NCBI RefSeq assembly: GCF_002865645.1
Contig: NW_020194685.1
Span: forward strand, 2,877,363 to 2,941,362
Reading direction: 5' to 3'
Length of the DNA: 64,000 nt
Origin: Hyaloscypha bicolor E
Taxonomy: Eukaryota; Ascomycota; Leotiomycetes; Helotiales; Hyaloscyphaceae
Part shown: positions 45,753-57,300 of the stretch, in pieces
How the letters are laid out: each line of letters opens with the position of its first letter
Position numbering within the stretch: position 1 is the stretch's first letter
Program-made: the position numbers and the translations under genes
Notes under the pieces: model-generated
The model's input: the letters and a program-made list of their open reading frames with translations, nothing else
The model's database searches: none
Told to the model about the DNA's origin: nothing

Positions 45753-47560
45753 TTTGACGGTAACACGGTAGCCATTACAAGAGACAGCTTTTATTTCCTC
45801 GAGCCCGAGCTGCTGAGAGTGAACCATCCTCACACCACCTTACTGTCCTCAAAGAGCAGGGTAGTTGACGTCACCGCCTTTTCGACTCAGAACCCGCTGA
45901 AGTACCATGTCAAGAGCCACCCCCACAATGTTACTAATGCGGAGGAGCTGAAAGGTATTGTTCATCGCCCTCTGGTTGGCGATGCAAATTCGTTGCGGCA
46001 TGTGGATCGTGTATAGTACTTCCATCCTGCCCACCCCCTCGTGATTTGACCTGATCATCTCTTAAGTTACGAGATCAATTGGCCATTTGCGAGAAGCCTC
46101 CTTTGTAGGCAGTTTGTGAAGGGGGTTTTCGACGAGTGGGATTCGAAAAAGACCGAACTCCAAGAAGAATTCAGTTTGATTGACTTCCAAATGTTTCTCT
46201 TCAATGCCGATGAACGCGACGAATTAAATCGCCGGCCCGAGTTAGATTTTTCTTTTTTTTGGACCCGGATCAACCTCGGATGGAGCACTTTTAGGTGCAA
46301 AAGGTAAAATATCAAGCCGTGCTACTGATACGAATTGTCCAAGAGGGCTAACAGAGAACAGATCCTGATCGAATCCTCTACCATTTTGGATTCGACTGGA
46401 TGGCTATCGTACCAAGCTCCATAGGTCAAAATGAGGAGGTATTCAAAAGGCTCCGCCTTGGGAACAAGGAAATTCCAGTAAGTTTTGCAACCGTTATAGC
46501 ACTCTCGCATTAATCTGGAGCAGGACAAATGTATAGTTCGACGTAGGACGTGCATTGCAAGCATCATACAGACACAGGACACACCTAAACTTCTAGGATC
46601 TAGTCTCTGTCCCATATCATGGGAGTCAAAAACAAAATTGGTTCATAGAAGAACCTTGATCCTTTTCAATGAACTTCACGCTTCTCAAGATGGGCTTAAT
46701 TTCAAGGGCTGGATCTCTCCCGAAAGGACCAACATATGGGAGGTTGTAGATGACTTCAACCTTTCTAAGGACAACGAGGTCACTACCATTGCTTTCATAT
46801 ACAGGCTCACAGGCACAGTGTGGCAGGAAGTGGTCCACGCATGGCGTAATGTTATAGACAAGGCTTCGGAGCACATTCGGACCTCCGTACGTCCTGGCGT
46901 AGTTCTCTGCTGTTGTCCGCTCTCAAACTAATCGCGTGGCAGGAAAAGCTCGCACTCGACAAAGGCCTCTCTATAGAGCAACTAGAAACTCTGGCACAAG
47001 ATACATGGGAAGATTCACTATCCTGGTTCACCATCCGCAAACTCCTCATTGCTCATCAGAAAATGATCTCCAAATCGCAATCAGATCTCAAGGCTCTTGC
47101 TAAGCTCGTGGGTCTGACAGAAGAAAAGAACCAATTGCGGGCATGCCTTGATGAATTGAAAGAGCTGGAAACTATCGTCTCCCAAGACTTTAGCACACGC
47201 GGACAAAGTATCTCGAGTCTGGTCTACAATATAATCGGCGTACGAAATGCTCAAGCTGCACAAACATATAGTGAAAGTATGGGCCGCATCACTTGGATCT
47301 CATTCATCTTCTTTCCACTAATTGCAGTTTCGGTAAGCATCTCTGCAAACATACGGATGAGTCTTGTTGATCAATCAGCTGACGCCAGTGTTGTGTCACA
47401 GGGTCTTTTTGGCATGAATATAGATCTTTTAGCCAACAACCCATCCGTAAAATGGTACTTTATCGTCGCAGTACCTTTTTTGGCGTTGGTTTTAGGGTTA
47501 GCGTTGATTCTGAACTATGCTGCTCCTATCATGGCAAAGGTGAGGAGCAAGAAAGACTGA
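45753..47560 (+). CDS. Second CorA-like membrane protein, 5' end uncertain
   Basis: Exons fit at up to 46010, 46074-46303, 46357-46477, 46524-46886, 46943-47332 and 47402-47560, all in phase. The frame opens at 45753 but has no ATG before SKSRVVDVTAFST, so a first exon is missing from the model or the gene is truncated. Later segments are typical of fungal CorA-like proteins: QFVKGVFDEWDSKKTELQEE, LYHFGFDWMAIVPSS, a WQEVVHAWRNVID segment and long helices. The C-terminus has two membrane helices, ITWISFIFFPLIAVS and WYFIVAVPFLALVLGLALIL, separated by GLFGMNIDLLANNPSVK. The last intron (47333-47401, 69 bp) is a multiple of three, so retention would insert 23 residues before GLFGMN. Unlike the gene at 26.4 kb this one keeps a GMN triplet after the first helix, the magnesium-channel motif, so ion transport is more plausible. 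Confidence 0.8.
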
Positions 47561-47629
47561 TGAGATAATACAACTTCTTAGCCTAGTCCATATTCCGTTC
47601 CAGGACTGCGGGTACGAATGGTACGATCA

Positions 47630-48138
47630 GTCTCACAGATGACCAGCCATGAGAATCAGACTAGGTTTGACTCCTTTTTGCGACACTACGGCAAATCCCC
47701 TGGACAATGCACTACCGTCACGGGCTGGAAGTTCTTCAGAGTGCCTGTTCGTAGACTACACTGGGAACCTTGGAGCAATTTTGCCAGCAGGTACTGGGAG
47801 TATTGGAATGAGATCAACGAGAGGCTATCCTGAGCCGTATCGGACGACCGAATTCCCCCCAAACCGCTGCGGGATGAGCTTGTCGGTCTTATTTCAAACA
47901 CATTCATCCCTTATATCCTATCTTTGACGAATTCGACTTTTACACTAAATACAATCTCGGCGGCGATGACCTTTCATTCATACAAAGTGTCAGCCTGCTT
48001 GAGTTCCAAGCATTGATATTTGCTGCGCCTTTGGTATGCCCTCCTTCCATCGCCACGTTCGCATTACACATCCTTCTAACAGATACAGCACCTCAACAAT
48101 GATCAGTTAAAACTCACTCACTACAACGCAACACATTA
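47630..48138 (+). pseudogene. Decayed fragment of a fungal transcription-factor regulatory domain
   Basis: Pieces VDYTGNLGAI...GTGSIG, PPKPLRDELVGL, and HPLYPIFDEFDFYTKYNLGG followed by DDLSFIQSVSLLEFQALIFA read in order but in different frames. There is a shift at the six-C run near 47855 and another near 47889. A 49-bp intron (48034-48082) leads to a short QHLNNDQLKLTHYN segment. This is the start of the fungal-specific regulatory domain of Zn2Cys6 factors. The DNA-binding part and the rest of the domain are missing. Confidence 0.65.
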
Positions 48139-49250
48139 ATTAATGCACATAAATCGAGCGGAGTAGGGAGCTGCATTGAGGGTAAAAGAGATCACTAAAG
48201 TTCATTCGAAGAAAGCTCAAGGTATAAAAGCTCTGGGATATATATATATACAAAGTGTGACTAAATGAAAAGATCGCGCTATGCCTTATAAAGAGATCCT
48301 AACTGCAATTACCTCTTATTTAGGCACGACCCGTTAGTGATCTATATATTTTATCTAATTAGAAAGTTCTTTTTAAACAAATTTTATCTAATATTTGTAA
48401 TTTGGAAAGCTATAATAATCTTTAATTTAAATAAGCTTAATATATATTAATATTTCAAATTACTAACTTTTTAATTATACTTATATAAACTTCTTCTTTT
48501 TACTTCCTTTAATTATATTTTCTTTATATTTAATTATTTAATTAAATGGAATTTATGAGTTTAATATAGTTTATATAATTTTAAATAGCTCGCAATGTTA
48601 CAGGTGTCACGTGCGCTGCTAGTTACATGATACACACTGTATTCTTATATATACTAGAATAGTTAATAAGGCTTTTAACCTTATTATTATGCCTTTTTGG
48701 CCCGTTTACTCACTTAGTAAAGCTATTTCCCTATATGTGCGTTTATTAGTCTAAGCAACTTGTAATATGCAAGTTTATTATATATTTTATTCTAAAATAT
48801 TTACTTAATACTTATATTATAAATATAAAAATACAATTCTTTAAAATATTTCTTGCCTTAATTATATTAAGTTTCTTATATTCTTTAAACCTTATTTTAA
48901 TAATTAGTTTTATAATATTTAGTAAAAGTAATTATTTTAATACTAAAAATAAAGGAGCTTATTATTAATAATATATCTTGAATTATTCTTATACTTTAAT
49001 TCCGAACTTTTATAAATGAGTTATATAAATATTTTCTTATAAAACATCTAATTACTAAGCTAAAGGTAATATAATAGGTCAAAGTAATTGCGGGCTTAGC
49101 TATAGTTAGATTATAATTATATTTCCTTTATATTTATATTTAAATTGAGGTTTACTTTTAATAGGGTATACTAAATATACAGATTTGTGTATTGCTATCC
49201 CTCGGTTAATAGGCTCTTTGGCGAGAATATTAGGTGAGAACCGCTGAAGG
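48139..49250. other. AT-rich, RIP-like relic region
   Basis: Very AT-rich, TA-dense sequence with stops in all frames, like the interior of the large transposons but without a matching boundary. Probably an old mutated transposon fragment that replaced the 3' part of the regulator pseudogene. Confidence 0.45.
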
Positions 49251-49403
49251 ATTAAGGTTTGCAGGGTAGCTAAAACAAAGGGGTTGAGACGGAATTAATG
49301 TTTGCAGGGTAGCTAAAACAAAGAAAGGAGTTGAGACGGAATTAAGGTTCGCAGGGTAGCTAAACCAACGTACACTGGGGTTGAGATCGAATTAAGGTTT
49401 GCA
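49251..49403. repeat. Minisatellite, three 44-50-bp units plus a partial
   Basis: Units of the type GGTTTGCAGGGTAGCTAAAA followed by GTTGAGACGGAATTAA repeat at about 49255, 49299 and 49345, with a partial start at 49395. Unit length grows from 44 to 50 bp by small insertions before the GTTGAGA core. It lies about 310 bp upstream of the secreted-protein gene at 49711. Confidence 0.8.
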
Positions 49404-49710
49404 CAAGCATGGTGAACTAGTTTCATCTGAGGGTTAAAGGCACTGTCGCGTTTGACAGCTTGGGCTACAGTGCATGCCGCAGGCCAGAGATCGTAAGCAT
49501 ATAGAGTGCGCATTCTTCGCTATTTATCATTCATCAGCAGGTTCTCACATTTACGCAATTCACTTCAGCAGCTATATCACCTCGCATTCTTTCTCGTATT
49601 TGTTAGATTTCAAGACAAAGCCATTCTAAGGCCATTCTACTCGGAATACTACTAGCCGCAATCATTTTCCATACCAAACCGATATAGCACTTCTTCTACC
49701 TACGACAATT

Positions 49711-50369
49711 ATGCAGTTCTCTACGATTCTCCCTATTGTTTTCTGTCTGGCGGCCTCCACTTTGGCCAACCCTATGGCGTTGCCCAAAAAAAACCACTGC
49801 GGGGATGGAGCTGGAGCTGGACCCGGAGCAGCAACTGGAGTCGTGTCCGCGCAGGTGAAGGCCAACGTCTCTGCCCAAATCGACAAATGGTTGGGCGACA
49901 TTAAAAGTGTCAACACCTTCGTAGACGCCGTTGGCAGCGTCACTGATCCGGCAGTAATCAGCTCTATGGCTGCCACGGCCTTCGTAGCTGCCCAGAATGA
50001 GGGCGTCTCAAATACAGTTCTACAGCAAGATGTTACGCTCGATGCGTCTGGCCTGGCCGCAGCTCAGGCGCTAATAGGACAATTCAACATAATCGGCCCA
50101 GCCATCAACGATACTATCTTCAACCCGGGTAACGTCCAGAAGAACCTCGACGCGATCAACGGTGCGAGGTATAGCTATCTCATCCGGCTGTGTATCGAAA
50201 ATTTATTCATGCTAACTGTTTTACCTCCAGATGTCCTCCCCCTCAAGGCAAGGACGCCATTTCCCAAGAAGGTGCTGTTCAGGCAGCAGCTGCCTTGGCT
50301 GTTGGTATTACCGTTCCTCCTCCTCAGACGCCAACCGCCTGTACCACCGTCGCCGCGGCGACAAACTGA
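49711..50369 (+). CDS. HsbA-like/cell-wall galactomannoprotein-family secreted protein
   Basis: Two exons (49711-50168, 50231-50369) give 198 residues. A signal peptide is clear (MQFSTILPIVFCLAASTLAN). The mature part begins with a Gly/Ala-rich stretch (GDGAGAGPGAATG). It continues with amphipathic helices such as VSAQIDKWLGDIKSVNTFVD and DASGLAAAQALIGQFNIIGP, and ends in GAVQAAAALAVGITVPPPQ. This helical, Ala/Val-rich pattern matches the hydrophobic surface binding protein A / galactomannoprotein family (PF12296). Members bind hydrophobic surfaces and may recruit hydrolases, or serve as wall antigens. Probably secreted or wall-associated. Confidence 0.8.
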
Positions 50370-51233
50370 GGATGCTGGGCTATATACTGTCTGTGACAGC
50401 TCGAGGGGAAGGAGGGTTGTGGGTGTTCGTGCTGGTAATCCTGGTCCTCGTAATCCGGGTCCTCGTAGCACCCACTGATACAAGGGAGGAATTCCCTCAA
50501 GACAATGCAATCATTAATATACCCATTATCGCCACTGTATATATTCTCTCGAGCAGCCTTTTCTTTCTCCTGTGCGGTTCTTTTTTAGCCCCGTCTTTCG
50601 TGTATTTTTCGTACCCCCTGTAAAATCATTAAGGGAGGAAGCATCAACTCCAGTTTCCGCTGCTCCTTCCTTCGAGATTGCACTCTAAACGGTGTCGAGA
50701 AGAGATTTATATTCGAGAGTTATACGTTGCGTAGATCAAAGACGTGGAGGTCGATTGTTTCCTATGCTGAAGCGTCATTCAATATCGCCTTCGCGACTTC
50801 AGGTACAGATCCTGTCAGCTGGTGACCACTTTAAACTTGAACTGAGCCTGAATATTATGGCTGGTGTACTTTTCGAAGATTTGAATTAAAATAGCTTACA
50901 CTAGGTAACGAAGAAATCTAGAGCGAACAACCACCAAGCAAGTAATGTACATCCGGCTATATCGAGAAACATCAGTGTATAGTAGTCCTTAAGATATGCA
51001 GAAACTATATAAAAAAAAATCAAACTTATCTTCGTAGATGTTGATTTGGATATATTAATGCTACTACAAAATAAGAGTTGTATAATAATGTGTCTCGGAA
51101 CCATGACGCAACCCTTAGGAAGGGTCTTTGATACACCATCCGAACTCCGGTTTTGGCTGCGATTTTAGCCTATTCTCTGTGTCGGCGACAGCTTTATTTC
51201 CGTCTTACTGTAGGATCGTGACCGACCCATGTT
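50370..51233. other. Intergenic region
   Basis: 3' flank of the secreted-protein gene and unique sequence up to the gene remnant broken by transposon copy 2. No gene recognised. Confidence 0.5.
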
Positions 51234-51295
51234 CTAGAGCCAACCAGGTTCTGGCGGCATTTCAGGGCCAAACTCGCTAACCGCTTTCGAGACGA

Positions 51296-51390
51296 TACTG
51301 AGGCCATTAGCGGGCTAGCGGACAAATCCGAGAAGCGAAAAGTGATTTTCTGATTTTCTGATTTTCTGATTTTCGCGCCCACCCCCCACA
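51296..51390 (+). repeat. Left terminal inverted repeat of copy 2, with TGATTTTC iterations
   Basis: The terminal sequence pairs with the inverse of about 60125-60218. Four near-perfect CTGATTTT units follow AGCGAAAAG, then a CGCGCCCACCCCCC tract. The matching right end has three units and a C/G tract. Copy 1 has the same design at 29930-30020 and 38220-38309. Confidence 0.8.
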
Positions 51391-54300
51391 TCTCACTAAA
51401 AAAAAAAAAGTACAGCATACACGCCTTATTCTCGACTACTCCTAACCCCCCCTTAGCTTGCGTGGTCCGTAAGGCAAATCCCATGGATTATAAGGTATAT
51501 CTCTATCTCTCTTACTCTCTGTATCCTCCGTACTGCCTATATTACTTGAATTATCTATATCTCCTTTGTCCCCTTTTCCTCTAGTATCCTTACCCTCCTC
51601 TGCTATAACCTCCTTCCCTATTGCCTTCTGACCTTATATTTATCTTTATACTCGCTTTCTATATCTTATAGGCGGTCGAGGCTTTAGTATAAAGGGTTTT
51701 ATAGATATAGAGCGAGGCTTTCCAGACTTGGTAGGATTAGTATTAAGTTAATAGAAAGTATAGACTTTACTATTATTATTATATCTATAATTTGTATAAG
51801 TACTATTGAATTTGCCTTCTATAACTATATAGTATTTAAAAGGGCCTCTCGGTCTTTTCTTATTACTATAAGTAATATAAGCTTGAGAGGATTCGGTTCC
51901 GCAAGTATATACTAAGCTTGCTTCCAGATTTGCCTTGCCTTTCTCTAATTCCTTTAGCTTCCTGCCCTAATATAGCTCTATCTCTCTAACTTTAGCCTTA
52001 TTATTAATTCGCTTTATTACTTTAGTAGTATTATTAGGTAATATAAGGAGATTAAAGTATTATTACGGAGGAAGAAAAGGAGGTCATATATAAGAAGGAG
52101 GTTAAGGAGCAGAGGGATTTATTAGTTAAATATATTAATGAGAGAGAATATTATAGACTAAGTCTAAATTATTAGAGAATATATTATAAATATTATCTTT
52201 TTACTTATTTATAGCTTTATTATCTTTTCTACTACTTTTGCTTTTACTAGAGCTATTACCTAAAGCCATATTTAATATATCTTTAATAAAGAAGAGCTTT
52301 AATAATAGTATTATATATCGGAATTAAAGTTATTTTCGGAAGAAGATTAAGGTTAAGGTTAAGGCTAAGGTTAAAGCTAGTATAGCTATATCTTTATTAT
52401 TTATCTTTAGGATATAAAGATATATATTTAATATAATTATTTAAATCCGAATAAATTTATAATAAATAATACCTAAAAATAGAAATATTAGTACTTAATA
52501 GCCCTAGGTTAAGTATATTTAAATATTAAAAAAATTATAATTTTAGGTATTATAGTTATAAAAATAAAGATATAAATATTCTTTTTTTTACTAACTTATA
52601 AAAGCTAAGATATACTAATAATAATTAAACTATACTTGACCCGTATAGTTAGCTAATTTACTTTACTAATTATAAATAATTCAAGGTAATTTAAATTTCC
52701 TTAAATCTCTATATATAGCTTATTATATAAACTTCTATATTTCTATATTTAGTAATACTATAATTATAATTTTTGGATAAGAAGAATTCCCTTATTCTAA
52801 TATATATAATTATATTTATTTCTTATTTTTCGAATATATAATTATTAAATTAGAGAGGCTTAAGAATTCTAAGTAATACTTTTTCCTAAGAGATATATAT
52901 TCTTAATAAATAGCAAAAGTAAATATGAAATTATATAATAATATAATTACTTTATACTAGTAATTTTATTTTCTATAAAACTATAACTCTATTTTATTTT
53001 TATTCTAAAATCTCTATTCTTTTTCTATATTTTTTCGATTTTGCTATTAATACCAAGAGCTTCTGCCCTTTACTAATACCTTCTCTATTAATACCTTTAT
53101 TAATACCTTTATTAATACCTCTATTAATACCAAGAGCTAGTATCTAACTACCTTATAACTTTTCTTTCCTTCTTCTTATTCCTTCTTATTCCTCTTTTAA
53201 ACTCCTCTTCCAAATTCCTTTTCCGAACTTCTCTTCTTTTAATACTTCTTCTATTAATACTAAGAACTAGTATCTAATTACCTTATAATCTTCCTCTCCT
53301 TCTCTAAACCCCTCTAAATCCCTTCTCCGAATCCCTCTTCCTTTAATACTTTTACTAATAATACTAAAAGCTAATACCTAATTACTACTTCCGGGTTACT
53401 TTTATCTAGAACTTTCATATCATAAGTCTTTAACCTACTTGCTTCTTAGAAAGCTAAATTTTAGATCCCTTTTTTCCTTCTCTAATATTTCTTTTTCCCT
53501 TTTTCTGATATCTCTTATGCCTTTGGGCCCTTTGGGAGTATTTTTTCTCGAACTTCTAAAAAAGAGACTAACTCCTATTTAGATCTCTCTGAACTTTAAT
53601 ATCTCCTCTTCTCCTTTAATACTTATAAAAGCCTTTAGGCTATTACTAAGTACTCCTATTCTTTATTTTGGAATATATACTAATTTATTCTTATAGGAAA
53701 TAGCCTTTCTCTCTCTAATCTTGATTTCTTTAATATATATTTTTTGCCTTTAGGCTATTTAGATGTTTTCCCGTTTGTTTTTACGGAATATATACTAACT
53801 TACTTTTTAGTTTCTCTCGCTTTACCTTTTTTTTAATATTACTATATATATGCCTAGTTAGTACTAGTTCTTATAACCTATAGTTAGGCTTTCTATTTAT
53901 TAAATACCCGGATATTTTATTTTACTTTTACTTTATATATTTTGTTTTATATACTTTACTTTTCTTTTATTATAGATTAGGACTCAAATAGTATTTACCT
54001 TAAGTACTTATATTCTCGGGTATATAAGACTCTTATAGATCTTTCGGGATTATAAACTAGCCTATTTTGGTTCGGGAGAGCTTCCTTAAGAGTATTCCAG
54101 GAATTATAGTATTTACTATAACCCTTCCTAAAAATTAATATAATATGGGTATTTCTGGTCTATTCTCTCTCTATAAAGCAAACCGCTGCCCTAAGTTTAT
54201 ATAAAAGTCCTAATTATTCCTCGAGTTAAAGTATAAGTATTTCTTATTTCTATTAAATTAGGTATAAAGAATAGTAGGTGCCTTTAGGCTAGACTATAGT

Positions 54301-57300
54301 ACTAGTTAAGTACTAAGACTTCTTATACCTATCTTATAAACTTATAGTTTAAAATATATTATATTTAATAGGGCTTTTATATCTAATTACTTTATACTAT
54401 AGTAAAATATCTTAGTATTATAATTAGAAAAGTTCTGCTTTATAATCTTATCTACTACTTATAGATTTTCTAGCTAATAAGTCTTAGCTAATAGCTAAGA
54501 AACTTATTAGCTACTTTATTTAAAGCCTCTAGAAGCGGGAAGTTACCTTAATAAAGACTTAGTATTAAAAATAGGTTTAACTAATTAATCCAAATAAGGA
54601 GTTTATAATAGGAGTCTCTATATATAGGTAATTTCATATAATAAACTCAAGTCCCTATTCTTGGTTATATAAGTAAGCTATATAAGAAACTCTTTCTGGC
54701 CTATTAAAGTAGTCTCTATCCCTAGTTATATAAGTCGTAATATATAATAAACTCAAACTTTTCTTGGATTATTTTTAGAAGAATTAGTAAGCTTTTCTAA
54801 ATAGACTTATTAAGGCCTTGGTTTTTAAAGATATTAGTCTAGCCTTCTTATTTCTTCCTTAAGTAATAGTTTGGCTCTTAGGAATTATATGCAAATATTA
54901 GAATAAATAAGGAGATATATTATATATACTTTCTAGATAGATTAGAATAGAACCTATAGGATTTCTGTAATATTTTTATTAAATTTATAGTACTAGCTAG
55001 TAAAGACTTTAATAACTTTAATGAGACTTGAATTGCGAGCCCGGCTTTTAGATTTCCCGCTTAACTTAAAGATTAAGTAATCCATAATAGGTTGCTTGTT
55101 ATAGAATATATTATACTTTTTTCCTAAAGAGTACCAGGTACTAGTAATAGTCCGGAAGCCCTAAAGCCTTTGAGACTCTTTATAAGTTTCGGGCTTTGGG
55201 GCTTTTCTATAGCTAGCTAATTATATGAAATTATATAACTATACGAGTCCGGTATTAATATAAAGTAATTAGTAACTTTATATATAGATATAGTATGGTT
55301 TTTAGTATAGCTAGTCTAATATATTATATATTCATATATAAATGCCTGTAATTTTATTATTATAATATAATATATTCTTAATATATCCTTAATATAAAAA
55401 TCCCTTTATAATCCTAGACTTTTAGGAGCCTCCTCTATACTAAAGGCAGAGTATATAATACTATTTGGGTATTAAACTTAAAAGGTAAAGGATTATAAAG
55501 GCCCTAATAATTACAAGATTTTATAAACTTGGGTAGATTTAAGTATTATAAAAGTATTAAATTTAGTAGCCTGACTTTTAAATTATATAAGAACTAATTA
55601 AAGAGTATTACTTTAAAGTATTAATTATAAATTCCAAGTATATATATATCTATAAGGAAATAAGACCTAAAATAGTACTAAGCTAATTATAAGATATAGG
55701 AAAAAGTATATTAGATATTAGGTCTATTTTTTCTTAATTACCTTAATCTCGGCAAATATTTATATATAATTTATTAGACCTTATATAATGGGTTTGCTCA
55801 GGAGAAGTAAGATTAATTAGCCTAGAGAGTTTAATAATAATAGTTAGACTTCTGTCCGGGGTAATAGGCAAAGTACTAGTAATAGCCCGGGTATCTTGGG
55901 TTTTATTCGTAAAGCTAAAGATATTATATCCATTAATTCTCTATATCTAATAAGAAAGAGAAATAGTATATTTATACCTCTAATATACCTATTACTACGA
56001 AGTAATACTTATATAATCTATGAGATTAACTATAGTTTCCTTTACTAGAGGAAAGAATAGTAAAATTAAAGGAAGATCTAATAGCCTATTACTATTATTA
56101 TTATTATTACTATTAGGATTAGCTTTGGTAGTACTTTTAGTAATACTTTCCGTATTATCTTATGGCTTCTAGAGATTAGTAAGTAGAGAAGAATCCTAGT
56201 ATATATAAGTTAATTAAACCTAAAAACAAAAAAGGATCTATAAAAGAAATAAAGAGTAGGAGCCAGAATTAAAGGAGAGAATTATATATATGCCTTTATT
56301 TACCTACTAGTTTATTAGATCTCTCCTTGCTTTTAAAGTCTTATACCTATATTAGCGGGTAATACTTTCCTGGGCTCTCTGGGCCTTCTTAGTCTATTAT
56401 TTAATCTTTTTAAGTTACTATATCTTCTGAGCATTTTCTAGCTCTTTATAAGTAACTTTAAAATAAAGATCTTTATATAAAGTTTCCTTTTAAGTATTTT
56501 CTAGCTCTTTATAAGTAATTTTAAGACAGATATTTTTATATAGAGTCTTATTCTAGTATAAAATAAGGAAAATTATTCAGATATTCTTAGGGCCCAGATA
56601 TATACTATAGCGGAAAAGGTTAAAGATAGTTTAAATAGAACCTGGTAAAACCGTAAGTTCCTGGGCTCTTTTACTATTAGAACTAGTATAGAATACTAGT
56701 TTATTTATATTATTAATAAATTAATAATAGCGGGTAGGTCTGCTAATATAAAGAGAGAAATAAGGAAGTAGCTACTAAGAAACTATATTGGAAAGAATAA
56801 AAAAGACTTAATTATTTATTTTAAATCGAAAGCTACCTATTAAAAAATATTTATTAGAATTTATATAGAGAATCTAGTAAAAGAAATAGGAGAAAACTTA
56901 CTACTAACTTCTTTAGAAAGTTAGATAGTTCTTTACTTAGCTCTCTAATTCTTTATATTATTAAATGCCTACTTGTGGAAAACTAGCTATAAAACTATAG
57001 TCTGTAATTTTATAAGACTAGATCCGGCTATATTTTAATTCATAAGATTTTAAAGGGCTCTAGATAGCCTATTACCGGTATAAGGAGCTATAGCCTAGGT
57101 AATAGCCTGAGTAACTCTCGTATTTATAGCCTATTAAGCTTATATAGTAATATAAGTACTACTAGAAAAGTAGTTAGGTCAAGTAATATGGCTTATAGTA
57201 AAAGGAAATATAAAAGGAAGTAGTTATAGGGCTATTAGAGTAAGAGAAGCCTGGGGTAGAGTAGAACTAGTACCTGGCGGCTATATAGTAATAGTAACTA

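Noticed and set aside
45609..45833. Minus-strand 74-codon frame with four cysteines, effector-like at first sight
   Set aside because: No signal peptide, starts at a poor context and overlaps the 5' part of the CorA-like gene on the other strand.
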